64,000 bases of DNA from Mercurialis annua (lineage: Eukaryota > Streptophyta > Magnoliopsida > Malpighiales > Euphorbiaceae): the NCBI RefSeq assembly GCF_937616625.2, contig NC_065573.1, forward strand, positions 17,313,001 through 17,377,000, given 5' to 3'. Position 1 is the first letter of the stretch. Every line of letters starts with the position of its first letter. Position numbers and translations under genes: made by a program. The notes under the pieces are model-generated. The model worked only from the letters and a program-made list of their open reading frames with translations. It was not told the DNA's origin and searched no databases. Below are positions 10,055-20,453 of the stretch, piece after piece.

Positions 10055-10896
10055 GTCACAATCATGTGTGAAATTTGCAGAGAATGCTGCTTTTCTTAGA
10101 CATTCCATGTGGTCAAGTTTAGTTGTTGATCTTCTTTTAGGCAATTTATTTGGCTTGCCAATCTGCCATTGTTATTCAATGCAGAATCTTCTTGCTTATG
10201 GCTTTCTACATTTGCTAGAGATGCTACGAATGAGTTTTTTTACGTTCAGGATATGTGTGTGGTTGATGGGAGTACCGACAAGTTTTAAGTTGAATACGGA
10301 GCTGGCAGGAGTACTTGGCATGATTTCTCTCAATGCAATACAGATTTGGTCTACCCTCCGGATCATTGTTGGTTCTCTCTTGATTTATTTCATTCAAGGA
10401 CTTGCTGTATTTGGTACTCCCTCCGTCCCGTAAAGATAGAAAAAGTAGCTACTTTTTTTGTCCCACAAAGATAGAAAAAGTAGTGTTAGTTAACTATAAA
10501 ATTATTAAAATATCCTTATATTAACATTAATTGATTTAAAGTTTCAATGTTTGCTTTTTATGCATCTAAATTTCTATTGGCTACTATTTATATAGTGGCT
10601 TTGGGTTGTGTGAATCACTAATTAATTATGATTTATTTCAAGAAATTAAAAGGACAATTTAGGAAAATTATCACAAATTACCTATAATAAACTACTTTCT
10701 TAATTCTTGTGAAAGAGCTACTTTTTCTATCTTTACGGGACGGAGGGAGTATTATTTTTGGAGTGACCACTCTTGCCGCTTTGGTGATGGACACAATTAC
10801 TCTAGCAACCTTCCATGTGTCAACTCTTCATTGTGCAATGTCACTCTTGTACTCATGGCAGATTCAGGCATTAGCTGCCTTTTGGCGTCTTTTCAG
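10055..10896 (+). pseudogene. GPI1: GPI1 exon 4, split by a Stowaway element
   Basis: The acceptor TTTCAG (10049-10054) and the donor at 10897 (CAG/GTAAAC) define the exon. Coding runs from SQSCVKFAENAAFLRHSMW through DLLLGNLFGLP and VWLMGVP to GLAVFG at 10414, then the 333-bp Stowaway element, then IIFGVTTLAALVMDTITLA to AAFWRLFR. The frame is restored exactly if the element and one copy of its TA duplication are ignored, so this insertion is the only defect in the exon. The phase at the upstream junction (AG/G giving Arg) is preserved. Confidence 0.85.
10417..10749. mobile_element. Stowaway miniature element (Tc1/mariner type)
   Basis: A 333-bp AT-rich element with near-perfect terminal inverted repeats of about 34 bp beginning CTCCCTCCGTCCCGTAAAGA, flanked by the TA target duplication (10415-10416 and 10750-10751). 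This is the standard Stowaway signature. It has no coding capacity and would depend on a mariner transposase elsewhere. It interrupts a GPI1 exon. Confidence 0.95.
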
Positions 10897-11418
10897 GTAA
10901 ACCCTGATCTATTCTTGAGTGTTTGAAAGGGGGTTGTGGTCAAGTGGTTGTGGTTTGACTCGTAGTTAGAGGGGAACTAGGCTACGTTTATTAGTTATAC
11001 TAGGCTTAAAGCTGTTGAGTTTGAAAACCGCGCCTAGGATTTTGTAGGTTATTTCTCTGTATGTGATTTAATGATTAGGATGCATGTCATAATTCTTTTT
11101 CACTATCTTTCACATTTATCCTTTTTAATTATTTTTTGAATTCTACAAGCTATTATTATTTTTTAAAGAGAGAGCTCAATAGCATGTTTCCATTTTGAAT
11201 TTGATAAATACATTGCTTGTGAAGTATGTGTTCGGGTATGTCCTATAGATCTTCCTGTTTGGAATTTGGATCAATTTTTGAATGTTGAGATAGAAATTTT
11301 AAACTTGTTGGAGCTGTTTGTTAATTAGCTTACATTTGAAATAAATTTAATATAACACCATCTTACACTATTTGTTGCATAATTTGTGAGAGTGATGTCA
11401 TGTTTGACATATGTTCTT
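10897..11418 (+). other. GPI1 intron, part upstream of the Athila element
   Basis: Begins with the donor GTAAAC and is AT-rich with no open frame or repeat I recognise. The intron continues after the retrotransposon at 23727-24485, which also holds nothing recognisable apart from short spurious frames. Confidence 0.5.
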
Positions 11419-12875
11419 TGATAGGAGTAGAAATACTCCTATTTTCTAGGTACTTTTAGGTCTTTTTATTGCATATTTAATGTTGAAATCATGTTAGTTT
11501 TGGTTCTTATTGTTATGTCCAAGCCTTTCAGGTACATGCACGTAAATGGATGGTTTTAGAGCTTATTAGAGCGATTTTGGACTTACGAGAGAGCCGGGAA
11601 GCGTTTGGAGCAAGAAACGAGAACATTTCAGCACAAAATTAGTGGTGCACGTCGTGCGCCTTAAGTGCACGTTGAGAGCACTTCAATTCCAACATCCAGA
11701 ACTTTTGAAGAGAGAGTGCACGTCGTTGAGCACGACGTGCTTGAAAAAAGTGGAACCACACGACGTGCGGTTTGGCTGTGCACGTCGTGCGGTTGGAATT
11801 TATGAAGGGCATGACGTGCCCTTGATCCTTGCACGTCGTGCACTCCACGACTCCTGCTTGTTGAAAAGAGGTTTTTGGCCCCCTGAAAGTGGATTTCGAC
11901 AAATAAAGACCTGGGTATTGTGGGACTTTCATATAGCTCGAAGATTACAAGAAGACTTAGTATAAATACCTTTCTTAAACATTGTATTAGGGTTCGCGAC
12001 TTTATTTTTGATATTAGAATATAGATTATTACAGTTTTAGTATTCGTTCTTCATTATTATCGCTGGATTTTCATTGTTCATTATTAGTTTACTTCGAACA
12101 AGGTACGATTGATATTAATTTCATATTCAGTATTTATTTAATCGTAGAATGAATTCGTTAATTATTGTTTTTAGTTATTTCATTATTATGGCTAGCTAAA
12201 CCCTTCGTTGGGGATTATTAATCGCAATTATGTCTGTCTAATTGAATTGGATTTATGGATTTTTGTTCTTGATGGGTTCTAATTATTGTGCTTAACGCTT
12301 AGCCTAAATTGATCACTTAGTCTATGCCATTTATTTTAGTTTTAGCTCGAGAGAGTTAAATTGGAATAGAACAATATAATTAAGAACGCAGGAGTTAATT
12401 ATGCGAGAGTATATTAACGAGTGCAGGTTCTTTAAATTTTCTTAACAACCATTAAATTGATTTATACATAGGTTAATCATTGTGCGAGAGTGAATAATTA
12501 ACCTAATATTAGTGAGTTTCATGCCTTTGCCTGTAATTGCTCGAGAGAGAATTTTAGGTGCCTTAAATTAGTTCGAACCTCATCAGAACAATACAATCCA
12601 TAACCCGAATCAAGTAAACAGCATAACGAAGATTAATAATCCCTGCTTTTCCCATTATTGTTAAAAAACCATTTGAATTACAGCTTTAGTTCACTTTAAA
12701 TTACAATTGTTAATTTCTGTCTTTTAATTACACAACAAACAAAAACTATCTTTTCGGCTATTCGAATCGAAATCCTTAACTGGTTGTCTTTAGAGCTTTC
12801 TCTGTGGGTACGATATCCGGACTTCATAGTCTGTATTACAAGTTGGCTACGTACGCTTGCGTATTTTTACCAACA
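11419..12875 (+). repeat. Athila 5' LTR
   Basis: TGATAGGAGTAG to CCAACA, 1457 bp. A TATA box candidate (GTATAAATA) sits at about 11961. Upstream of it, 11643-11850 is packed with GCACGACGTGC/GCACGTCGTGC palindromes containing ACGT cores. The short open frames across this cluster on both strands are artefacts of the palindromes. Confidence 0.92.
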
Positions 12876-12881
12876 AGTTTT

Positions 12882-12899
12882 TGGCGCCGTTGCCGGGGA
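12882..12899 (+). other. Primer binding site (tRNA-Asp type)
   Basis: TGGCGCCGTTGCCGGGGA starts six bases after the 5' LTR. It is complementary to the 3' end of plant tRNA-Asp and is the usual Athila primer site for minus-strand synthesis. Confidence 0.85.
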
Positions 12900-13015
12900 A
12901 AGCATATCTTTAACAACTAAGTTAGGATTGCTTGGCTTGTTTTAGTCTTTATTTTTTTCTGTTTTACGCGTGTGGTTTGTTGATTGTGTTGTTTCAGGTA
13001 TTCTTTTCTTAGTGT

Positions 13016-14940
13016 ATGCATAATACACGATGCAAGGGACTGTCGTTAGAACCGTTTCAGCAAGACCTCACTACCTTTGAGCGCAGTGTCAGAAAATCAA
13101 CACACTCAACTCAAAGGAATCTCAATATGGAGAACGAAAATGATGTTCCTCCTGGATTCAACAATGCAGGTGATAACAGAGTGATCCCGCATAATCAAAA
13201 CCAGCAAAATCCGCAGAATGCACAAGGCCAGAATAATGATGGGCAGAGAGCACCGACTTTGATGGAATTCTTTCAGCCAAATGTTGGCAACACTACTCAC
13301 GGTTACTTTGCTCATCCTGTGCTTACACCTTACTATGAAATCAAGACAAGTTTCATCCAGCTTTTAGAGGCTCGTTGTCAGTTCTATGGTCTGCCTACTG
13401 AAGACCCGAATGCACATCTGGCAAATTTCCTAGAGGTGTGTTGTACTTTCAAGATCAGCAATATGACTGAAGATGAAGTATGGTTGCGCCTATTCCTGTT
13501 TTCTCTGAGGGATAAGGCGAAACAATGGATTCATGCTTTACTTAGAGCAGGTGTGAACACTTGGCCAGACTTGGCAAAAGCTTTCATGCACAAGTACTTC
13601 TCCATGGCGAAGACTGCGAAGTTGACAAGGGATATTATGCTCTATCAACAACATGATGGAGAATCAATACATGAAGCTTGGGAGCGATACAAGGAGATGT
13701 AGAGGAAAGTTCTCCATCATCACATCACCAGGGAAAATCTGATCCAGAACTTTTACAATGGATCCACTGAGTTGGGCAGAAGCGCTATAGATGTAGCTGC
13801 AGGCGGGTCACTGATGAGGAAGACAACTGATGAAGCATTCTCTTTATTAGATGAGATGGCCATGAATGGGTGTACTTGGCCGAATGAAAGGCAAGAGTAC
13901 CGGCGCAGAAAGGAGTAAGGGCAGTCACCGCTGATCCGGCTGTGGAGAGTCTGAAAGCAAAGAATGCTGCATTGCAGGCTCAGGTGGATATTCTTATGAG
14001 GCAAACTGCAGGGATGAATATGGGAAATGTTGCTGCAGTTCAAAGTAGCTGTGAAGTATGTGGAGATCCTACTCATGTGTCAAGTGAATGCTATGTGATG
14101 GGACAAGCTTTTAATGAGCAGGTCAATTTCGTGGGAGGACAGAGACAGGGTAATGATCCATATGCTGCTACTTACAACCCAGGCTGGAGGAATCAGCCGA
14201 ACTTCTCATGGAACGATAATGGGGGTAATGCCAACAATTAGGCAGGTCCAAGTTTCCAAGGAGGACAAAGCCCACAACATAATCAGGGCAACTTCCAGAA
14301 TCATGGGAACTTCCAGAACCAAGGGAATTTCCAACATCAGAATGTTAGGCCACAGCATCCACCTGGCTTTCAGCAGAGAGAGCAGGGCGAATCTCTCCAT
14401 AGCAAGTTTGACAGGATGATGGAGATGATGATGAAGAAGGATACTGAGACGCAGCAGACATTTAAAAATCATGCTGCCACCATCCATAATCTTGAGGTGC
14501 AGAATCAGCAGATAGCTAAAGCACTGCAGAGCAGGAATCAAGGGGGACTACCAGCTACTACTGAGGAAAACCCCAGAGAGCATCTCAAGGCTATTGCGTT
14601 GAGAAGTGGGAAAGCACTGGATGATCCATATGCAGGACGTGCTACAGTCGAGGCGGAAAAGGAACAGTGTGAGGGTGGCGAGCCTGAAAAGGTAGTTGCT
14701 AAACCACCTTCACCACCTCCTTTTGTGCCAAAGGTGCCATTCCCACACAGAATAAAGAAGCCGCAGGACACTTGGAAGTTTCACAAATTTCTTGAAACTT
14801 TCAAGAAGCTACAGATTAACATCAGTCTGGCAGACGCATTGAGAGAGATGCCGCACTATGCAAAGTTTCTCAAGGAGATCATCACCAACAAGCGGAGTTG
14901 GGATGCAGAGGGACCAGTACCGATGACAGAAAACTGCAGC
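13016..14940 (+). pseudogene. gag: Athila gag, broken
   Basis: The capsid gene starts at ATG 13016 (MHNTRCKGLSLEPF). The capsid core is recognisable by YEIKTSFIQLL, LRLFLFSLRDKAKQW and WPDLAKAFMHKYF, and by LGRSAIDVAAGGSLM and DEAFSLLDEMA downstream of the first stop. A single CCHC knuckle CEVCGDPTHVSSEC lies at about 14050-14092, followed by an Asn/Gln/Gly-rich stretch (about 14190-14400). Lesions: TAG at 13700-13702, a one-base frameshift around 13910-13917, and TAG at 14239-14241. In an active element Gag packages genomic RNA into virus-like particles. The boundary with protease is approximate because the two are one polyprotein. Confidence 0.85.
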
Positions 14941-17165
14941 TCAATCATATTGAGCAGTCTACCGACCAAGCTTAAGGATCCAGGGAGTTTCACTATCCCT
15001 TGTACTATCGGTAACATGCAATCTGTCAATTGCCTTTGCGATTTAGGTGCTAGTATTAATTTGATGCCCTTATCCCTTTTTCGTAGTATGTTTGGTGATC
15101 AACAGGTACAGGCTACGCCGATGATGTTGCAGCTAGTGGATCACTCTCTGAAAAAGCCACATGGGATTGTGGAGGATGTCCTAATGAAGGTCAACAAATT
15201 CATATTCCCTGTGGATTTTGTTGTCCTTGACTACGCAGCGGACAAGGAGTGCCCGATGATATTGGGGCGACCATTCATGAACACTGGCAGAGCTCATATC
15301 GATGTTTATGATGGCAAGCTGACTCTGAGGATTGGGGATGAGAGCGTCGAGTTTGACATGAGAAAGATCACACGCCATCAAAATTCTGGAGGTGTATGTA
15401 TGCGGGTAGACATGGTGGATGAGTTAGTAGAAGAACAACTAGCAGAAAATAAATACATCATGCAGTCTATACCGATTAAAGAGGAAGATGCTGAAAGGGA
15501 GGAGTACTTAGAGGAACCAGTCCTCGAACCACTGTTGAAGAACAAGCACATCACTCCTCCCTCTTTAGAGAAGCCACCAAAAGTGGAGCTCAAGACTTTG
15601 CCTGCACATTTACGATATGCTTTCTTGGGAGCTGATGGCACTTTGCCAATTATCATCAGCAACAAGCTCACCAAGAAGCAAGAGCAGAGGGTCATTGATG
15701 TAGTCAAGGGACGTATCTTGGCTATTGGGTGGCAGATTTCAGATATCAGGGGGATCAGCCCTTCAATAGTGATGCATCAGATTCATTTAGAGGATGAGTC
15801 TAAGGCATCTGCGCAGAGATAGAGACGGATGAACCCTAACATGAAGGAGGTGGTTCACAAGGAGATTGTAAAGCTACTTGATGCGGGCATCATCTATCCC
15901 ATTTCAGATAGTTCATGGGTGAGCCCAATTCAGTGTGTGCCTAAGAAAGGCGGGATGACAGTCGTAGAGAATGAAAAAGGGGAGCAGATTTCTACTCGCA
16001 CTGTTACTGGGTGGCGAGTGTGCATTGACTACAGGAAGCTGAACGCTGAAACTAGGAAGGATCACTTCCCGCTTCCTTTTATTGATCAGATGCTAGAGCA
16101 AGTGGCAGGACATGCTTTTTACTGTTCTCTGGATGGTTACTCTGGGTACAATCAGATCATTATCTTCCAAGAGGACCAAGAGAAGACTACCTTTACTTGT
16201 CCATATGGCACCTTCGCCTACCGCCGCATGCCGTTCGGTCTTTGCAATGCGCCTGCTACGTTTCAGAGGTGCATGACTTCGATCTTCAATGATATGATCG
16301 AAGACATAATGGAAGTGTTCATGGACGACTTTTCAGTCTTCGGGACTCCTTCGAATGTTGTCTTCGAAATTTAGATCGAGTCCTGCAGAGATGCGAAGAG
16401 ACGAAACTGGTGCTGAACTGGGAGAAATGCCACTTCATGGTTAAGTAGGGCATTGTTTTGGGGCACAAGATATCCAGAGAGGGTATCGAGGTTGACAGGG
16501 CAAAGACAGAGGTGATTGAGAAGCTTCCACCTCCAATCACAGTGAAAGGAGTTCGTGCCTTCCTCGGGCACGCAGGTTTTTATCGCAGGTTCATCAAGGA
16601 TTTTTCTTCCATAGCACGTCCTTTGACTACCTTACGTGTCAAGGACGCGCCTTTTTTGTTTACTGATGCCTGTTTAGCTTCTTTTCTCAGGTTAAAGGAA
16701 GCATTGGTCACTGCCCCAGTCATCTCTAGTCCAGATTGGGATCTGCCCTTTGAGATCATGTGCGATGCGAGCGATCAGGCTTTGGGAAGCATTCTGGGGC
16801 AGAGGAAGGACAAGAAGCTTCATGTCATCTATTATGCGAGTCGCACTCTAACAGGAGCTCAGCTGAACTACACTACCACAGAGAAGGAAATGCTAGCTGT
16901 AGTGTTTTCACTGGATAAATTTAGGCAGTATCTACTTGGCTCAAAGGTTATCATTTATACTGATCATGCTGCGCTGCGATACCTTTTTGCCAAGCAAGAT
17001 GCAAAGCCTAGGTTGATTCGGTAGGTCTTGCTCCTGCAAGAGTTTGATTTGGAGATCAGAGACAAGAAAGGCACAGAGAATGTGGTAGCAGACCACTTGT
17101 CGCGGTTAGAGGTTCCCGAGCCAGTGATAGAAGGCGAAGTCATCAATGAACGGTTTCCTGATTAG
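14941..17165 (+). pseudogene. pol: Athila pol: protease, reverse transcriptase, RNase H, broken
   Basis: The aspartic protease has DLGASINLMP at 15040-15069 and ILGRPF downstream. RT starts near 15829 with DAGIIYPISDSSWVSP; YRKLN, LPFIDQML, RRMPFGLCNAPATFQ and the catalytic FMDDF (16318-16332) follow. RNase H has [10 protein letters not shown] (about 16760) and [11 protein letters not shown] (about 16957). Lesions: TAG at 15820-15822 just before RT, a one-base frameshift at about 16344 right after the catalytic motif, and TAG at 16446-16448, 17022-17024 and 17163-17165. The TAG at 17022 replaces a Trp that is nearly invariant in this group. Between lesions the frame is well preserved, consistent with decay after insertion. 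Confidence 0.9.
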
Positions 17166-17171
17166 GCACTT

Positions 17172-18471
17172 ATGCTCATTAAGGAGACGATGAATCCATG
17201 GTATGCAGACTTCGACAACTATCTCTCAACCGACATTATGCCTCCTGACATGAACAGTCACCAGCGCAAGAAGTTCCTCTCTGATGTTAAGCGCTATATG
17301 TGGGATGAGCCATATCTATTCCGAGTTTGTGCAGATGAGATGATCCGGAGATGTGTTGCAGAGGAAGAAATGTTGGCCATTATGACTCAGTGCCATTCTT
17401 CAGATTATGGGGGTCACTATGCTTCGGGTAGGACAGCAGCACGAGTCCTAGAGAGTGGTTTTTATTGGCCTACACTGCATAGGGATGTGCGGGATTTTGT
17501 GCAGCACTGTGACAGATGCCAACGAACTTGCAATATATCAAGGCGTGATGAGATGCCTCTTTCTTCTATTCAAGAGGTCGAGATTTTTGATGTCTGGGGT
17601 ATCGACTTCATGGGACCATTCCTTGTGTCATGTGGGAACTTGTACATCTTGGTGTGTGTCGACTATGTGTCGAAATGGGTGGAAGCAGCTGCTTTACCCA
17701 CTAATGATGGAAAAGTGGTCCTGGAGTTCCTGAAGAAATTGATCAATAGATTTGGGGTGCCACGGGCGATCATCAGTGATGGAGGGTCACATTTTTGCAA
17801 TCAACAATTTTTCGCCCTGATGAGGAAATACCATGAGAGTGGCGACTCCATATCACCCTCAGACTAGTGGACAGGTTGAAGTGTCCAATAGAGAGTTGAA
17901 GCGCATTCTTGAAAAGACAGTGAATAGCTCGCGCAAAGACTGGTCTCAAAAATTGGATGATGCGTTGTGGGCATATCGGACAGCATTTAAAACGCCAACT
18001 GGTATGTCACCTTACAGACTGGTCTATGGGAAAGCTTGTCACTTACCTTTGGAGTTAGAGCATCGCGCATATTGGGCCATCAAAGAGTTAAATTTTGACC
18101 CTCGACTCTCGAAGCAGAAGCGCCTCTTGCAACTGAATGAACTTGATGAGTTTCGCTTGTCGGCATATGATAATGCCAAGTTGTACAAGGAAAAGACCAA
18201 GAAATGGCACGATGCTCATATCGTGCCTAAGCAGTTTACAGAAGGCAGTCATGTGCTACTGTACAACTCTCGCTTGCGTCTATTCCCTGGCAAGCTTAAG
18301 TCGAGATGGAGCGGACCTTTCAAGGTGCGACATGTAGCTGAGCATGGCGCAATTGAGCTCGAAAGTGCAAGTGGAGAGACTTTCAAAGTCAATGGACAGC
18401 GGTGCAAGCCGTACTTAGGTCCGTTGACGGACGAAGTAAGAGAGTGCTACACTCTCGATGCTCCAAACTGA
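17172..18471 (+). pseudogene. pol: Athila integrase, frameshifted
   Basis: The zinc-binding HHCC domain is at about 17390-17520 ([15 protein letters not shown], then CDRCQRT). Catalytic core residues are Asp at 17603 (GIDFMGP), Asp at 17778 (ISDGGSHF) and Glu at 17893 (SNRELKR). A frameshift near 17835, between the second Asp and the Glu, moves the reading into the frame that ends at TGA 18469-18471, which I take as the natural end of pol. The C-terminal part ([12 protein letters not shown]) is the usual GPF/Y-like module. Integrase joins cDNA to the host chromosome. Confidence 0.88.
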
Positions 18472-19088
18472 GTCAGGTACTATACGGTCAACGCTAGTGA
18501 CTTTAAACAAGCGGTATTTGGATGAAAAGTTCAAATAATTTATGTTTTATTGCATTTTGGTTTTATTCTGTGCATTAGGTAGATTTAATTTTATAATTTC
18601 AATTGTGTTTGTATTGATTTATTCATTTTGTTTTGTCGTGTTTGATTTTTTTTTTGTCGTTCAGATTAATCCCGGTATGGTGTGTTTGTGTTGTGCAGGT
18701 CCAGGAAGAATTGATGCACTGATGTAGGATTTGGTGCAGTGCACGTCGTGCACATCTTCATCGCACGACGTGCTACCGCACGACGTGCAGGGTAAGAAAG
18801 CACGACGTGCGGCCGCACGACGTGCAATGCTTCACCGCACGTCGTGCGCCGAACGGGCAGAATGGCTTAAAATGGCGAAATCAGCCTCTTTTTCACCATA
18901 ATTCTCAAATTTAAGAACAACCCTTTTTCCCTCTCTTCATTCCGAAAATTCCCAACACAAAACCCTAACCCAATTCACTCACTTCTACCTCAAATTCATC
19001 CAAAATTAAACATTCCCTATACCTAACCTACCTCTAAAATAGATTTCTCCTCCAAATTTCTTAAGGTTTCATTCTCAATTTTCACATA
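18472..19088 (+). other. Athila spacer between pol and the downstream ORF
   Basis: 617 bp without a gene. At 18737-18848 it contains a second cluster of GCACGACGTGC/GCACGTCGTGC palindromes (six or so copies), the same motif as in the LTR. Just upstream (about 18698) TTGTGTTGTGCAG/GTCC resembles a splice acceptor after a T-rich tract, which could serve a spliced subgenomic RNA for the downstream ORF. Confidence 0.6.
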
Positions 19089-20453
19089 ATGACATTTAGG
19101 TCTAAAAATCCTAATTTTGGGGAAGAAGACACTGATCCTGAGGAATCGAGCATAGTGAGGACTCATAGTTCTCCTGAACCACCAGTGGCACAACTCCGCA
19201 GGGGGCGATCACGGACAGCAGCTGCGGAACAGATTCCTCCGCCAGTCACAGCACCTTCAAGTAGCAGACAGCGGCCAAGTATGGCTGCGAGGTATGATTG
19301 TCCCTTTCCTATTTATTCTGTAGAGGAAGGTGAGAGGTATGCTGTGATTAGTAAGAGGAGAATGCTAGGCTGTAAAATTATAGATGCACCAACTCTTGCT
19401 CAGCTGAATATGCAGGATGCTTTTGACAGTCACTTGAAGCGATAGGGTTTATTTGGGTTGAGTGAGAGTTCCCATCACACTTACACAGAGCTGACCAGAG
19501 AGTTTTTCACAACTTTGAAGCGGAAGGGTAATGTAGAATCAGAGTACAGTTTCCGTCTGCGAGGGGTACGTCACACTCTGGATATGAGGTGGTTGAGAAC
19601 CACATTTGGGATGCGTAGTGGCGGTATGCGTCTTACTCCTCCAGAGTATCAAAGGGATCAGATGTGGCGAGAATTGTCTGGCGAGCCTGTCTTTCTAAAG
19701 GATTCCAAAGTTAACTTGATCAAGGATGTTTCTGTACTGCTAGCATTCAAGTGGTACAAGTACAATATTTGTGGAATTGAGGAGGCCAACAAGATTGGCC
19801 ATAATGATTTGATTGTGATCTATGCTTTGTTGCATCCTGACGACGATACTTTACGGATCAACATGTCCTATCGAATTTTAGAGATGGTCCTGAAGATGCA
19901 GCAGCAGATAGCTGCGAGTCCACTGGGTATGGGGTTGCTTGTGAGTGCTATTGCTGAGTGTTTCCAGGTTTATTCTACAGAGGCAGAATGGGAAGCACTA
20001 CATCAGCCAAAGCTGAAACATATTGATATCGACTACCTGAAGAAGTGCAATGTGGTGGATAACAACAATGTGATTATCCCTTTCTATCAGAGGACAAGAT
20101 GGGTGAAGAAATATGGTGCAGTTGAGCAGCCAGAAGCTGAAGATAATCAGGATGAGCAGCAGGATGAGGATACAGAGGGGCAGCAGACTGAGTATGTTCA
20201 GGAGAGTGCCCAGGGTACTCAGGCTACTGAGGGTCCTCCAGGTTTTGAGGAGCCGGTACAGCCATCTTCTGAGAGTACTTGGAGACTGCAGATGGAAGCC
20301 AGGCAGACGCGCATGGAGAACAGGCAGAGGCGGATTCTTAGAGAGCAGCGAGACCATCATCGCATGCAGAGGGCGCATATGCGGGCTACTCACCCGAGTG
20401 GCGACTACCCTTCTCCTGTCTACTCACCATCACCAGAACCGGAGGACTACTAG
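19089..20453 (+). pseudogene. Athila downstream ORF (env-position, ATHILA-domain type), one in-frame stop
   Basis: A single frame from ATG 19089 to TAG 20453, interrupted only by TAG at 19443-19445 (after HLKR). It encodes roughly 455 residues with YTELTREFFTTL, FRLRGVRHTLDMRW, VLLAFKWYKYNI and HNDLIVIYALLHP, resembling the Athila ORF found 3' of integrase. It ends in a Glu/Gln-rich stretch and an Arg-rich region. I see no convincing signal peptide or membrane segment, so calling it an envelope protein would rest on position only. Function in the family is unsettled. Confidence 0.75.

Noticed and set aside
11643..11850. Regularly spaced palindromes considered as a CRISPR-like array
   Set aside because: Spacing and unit are irregular, there are no unique equal-length spacers, and the host is a plant nucleus.
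11642..11965. Open frames of 60-107 codons on both strands in the Athila LTRs (also 22493-22753)
   Set aside because: They arise from clustered GCACGACGTGC palindromes, have no protein-like composition and repeat in both LTRs.
13016..19445. Possibility that the many TAG codons are read through by a suppressor or recoding
   Set aside because: The same frames also carry one-base frameshifts, and nuclear plant genes use TAG as stop. Decay by mutation is enough.
19089..20453. Calling the Athila downstream ORF an envelope protein
   Set aside because: No signal peptide or transmembrane segment is visible; position alone is not enough.
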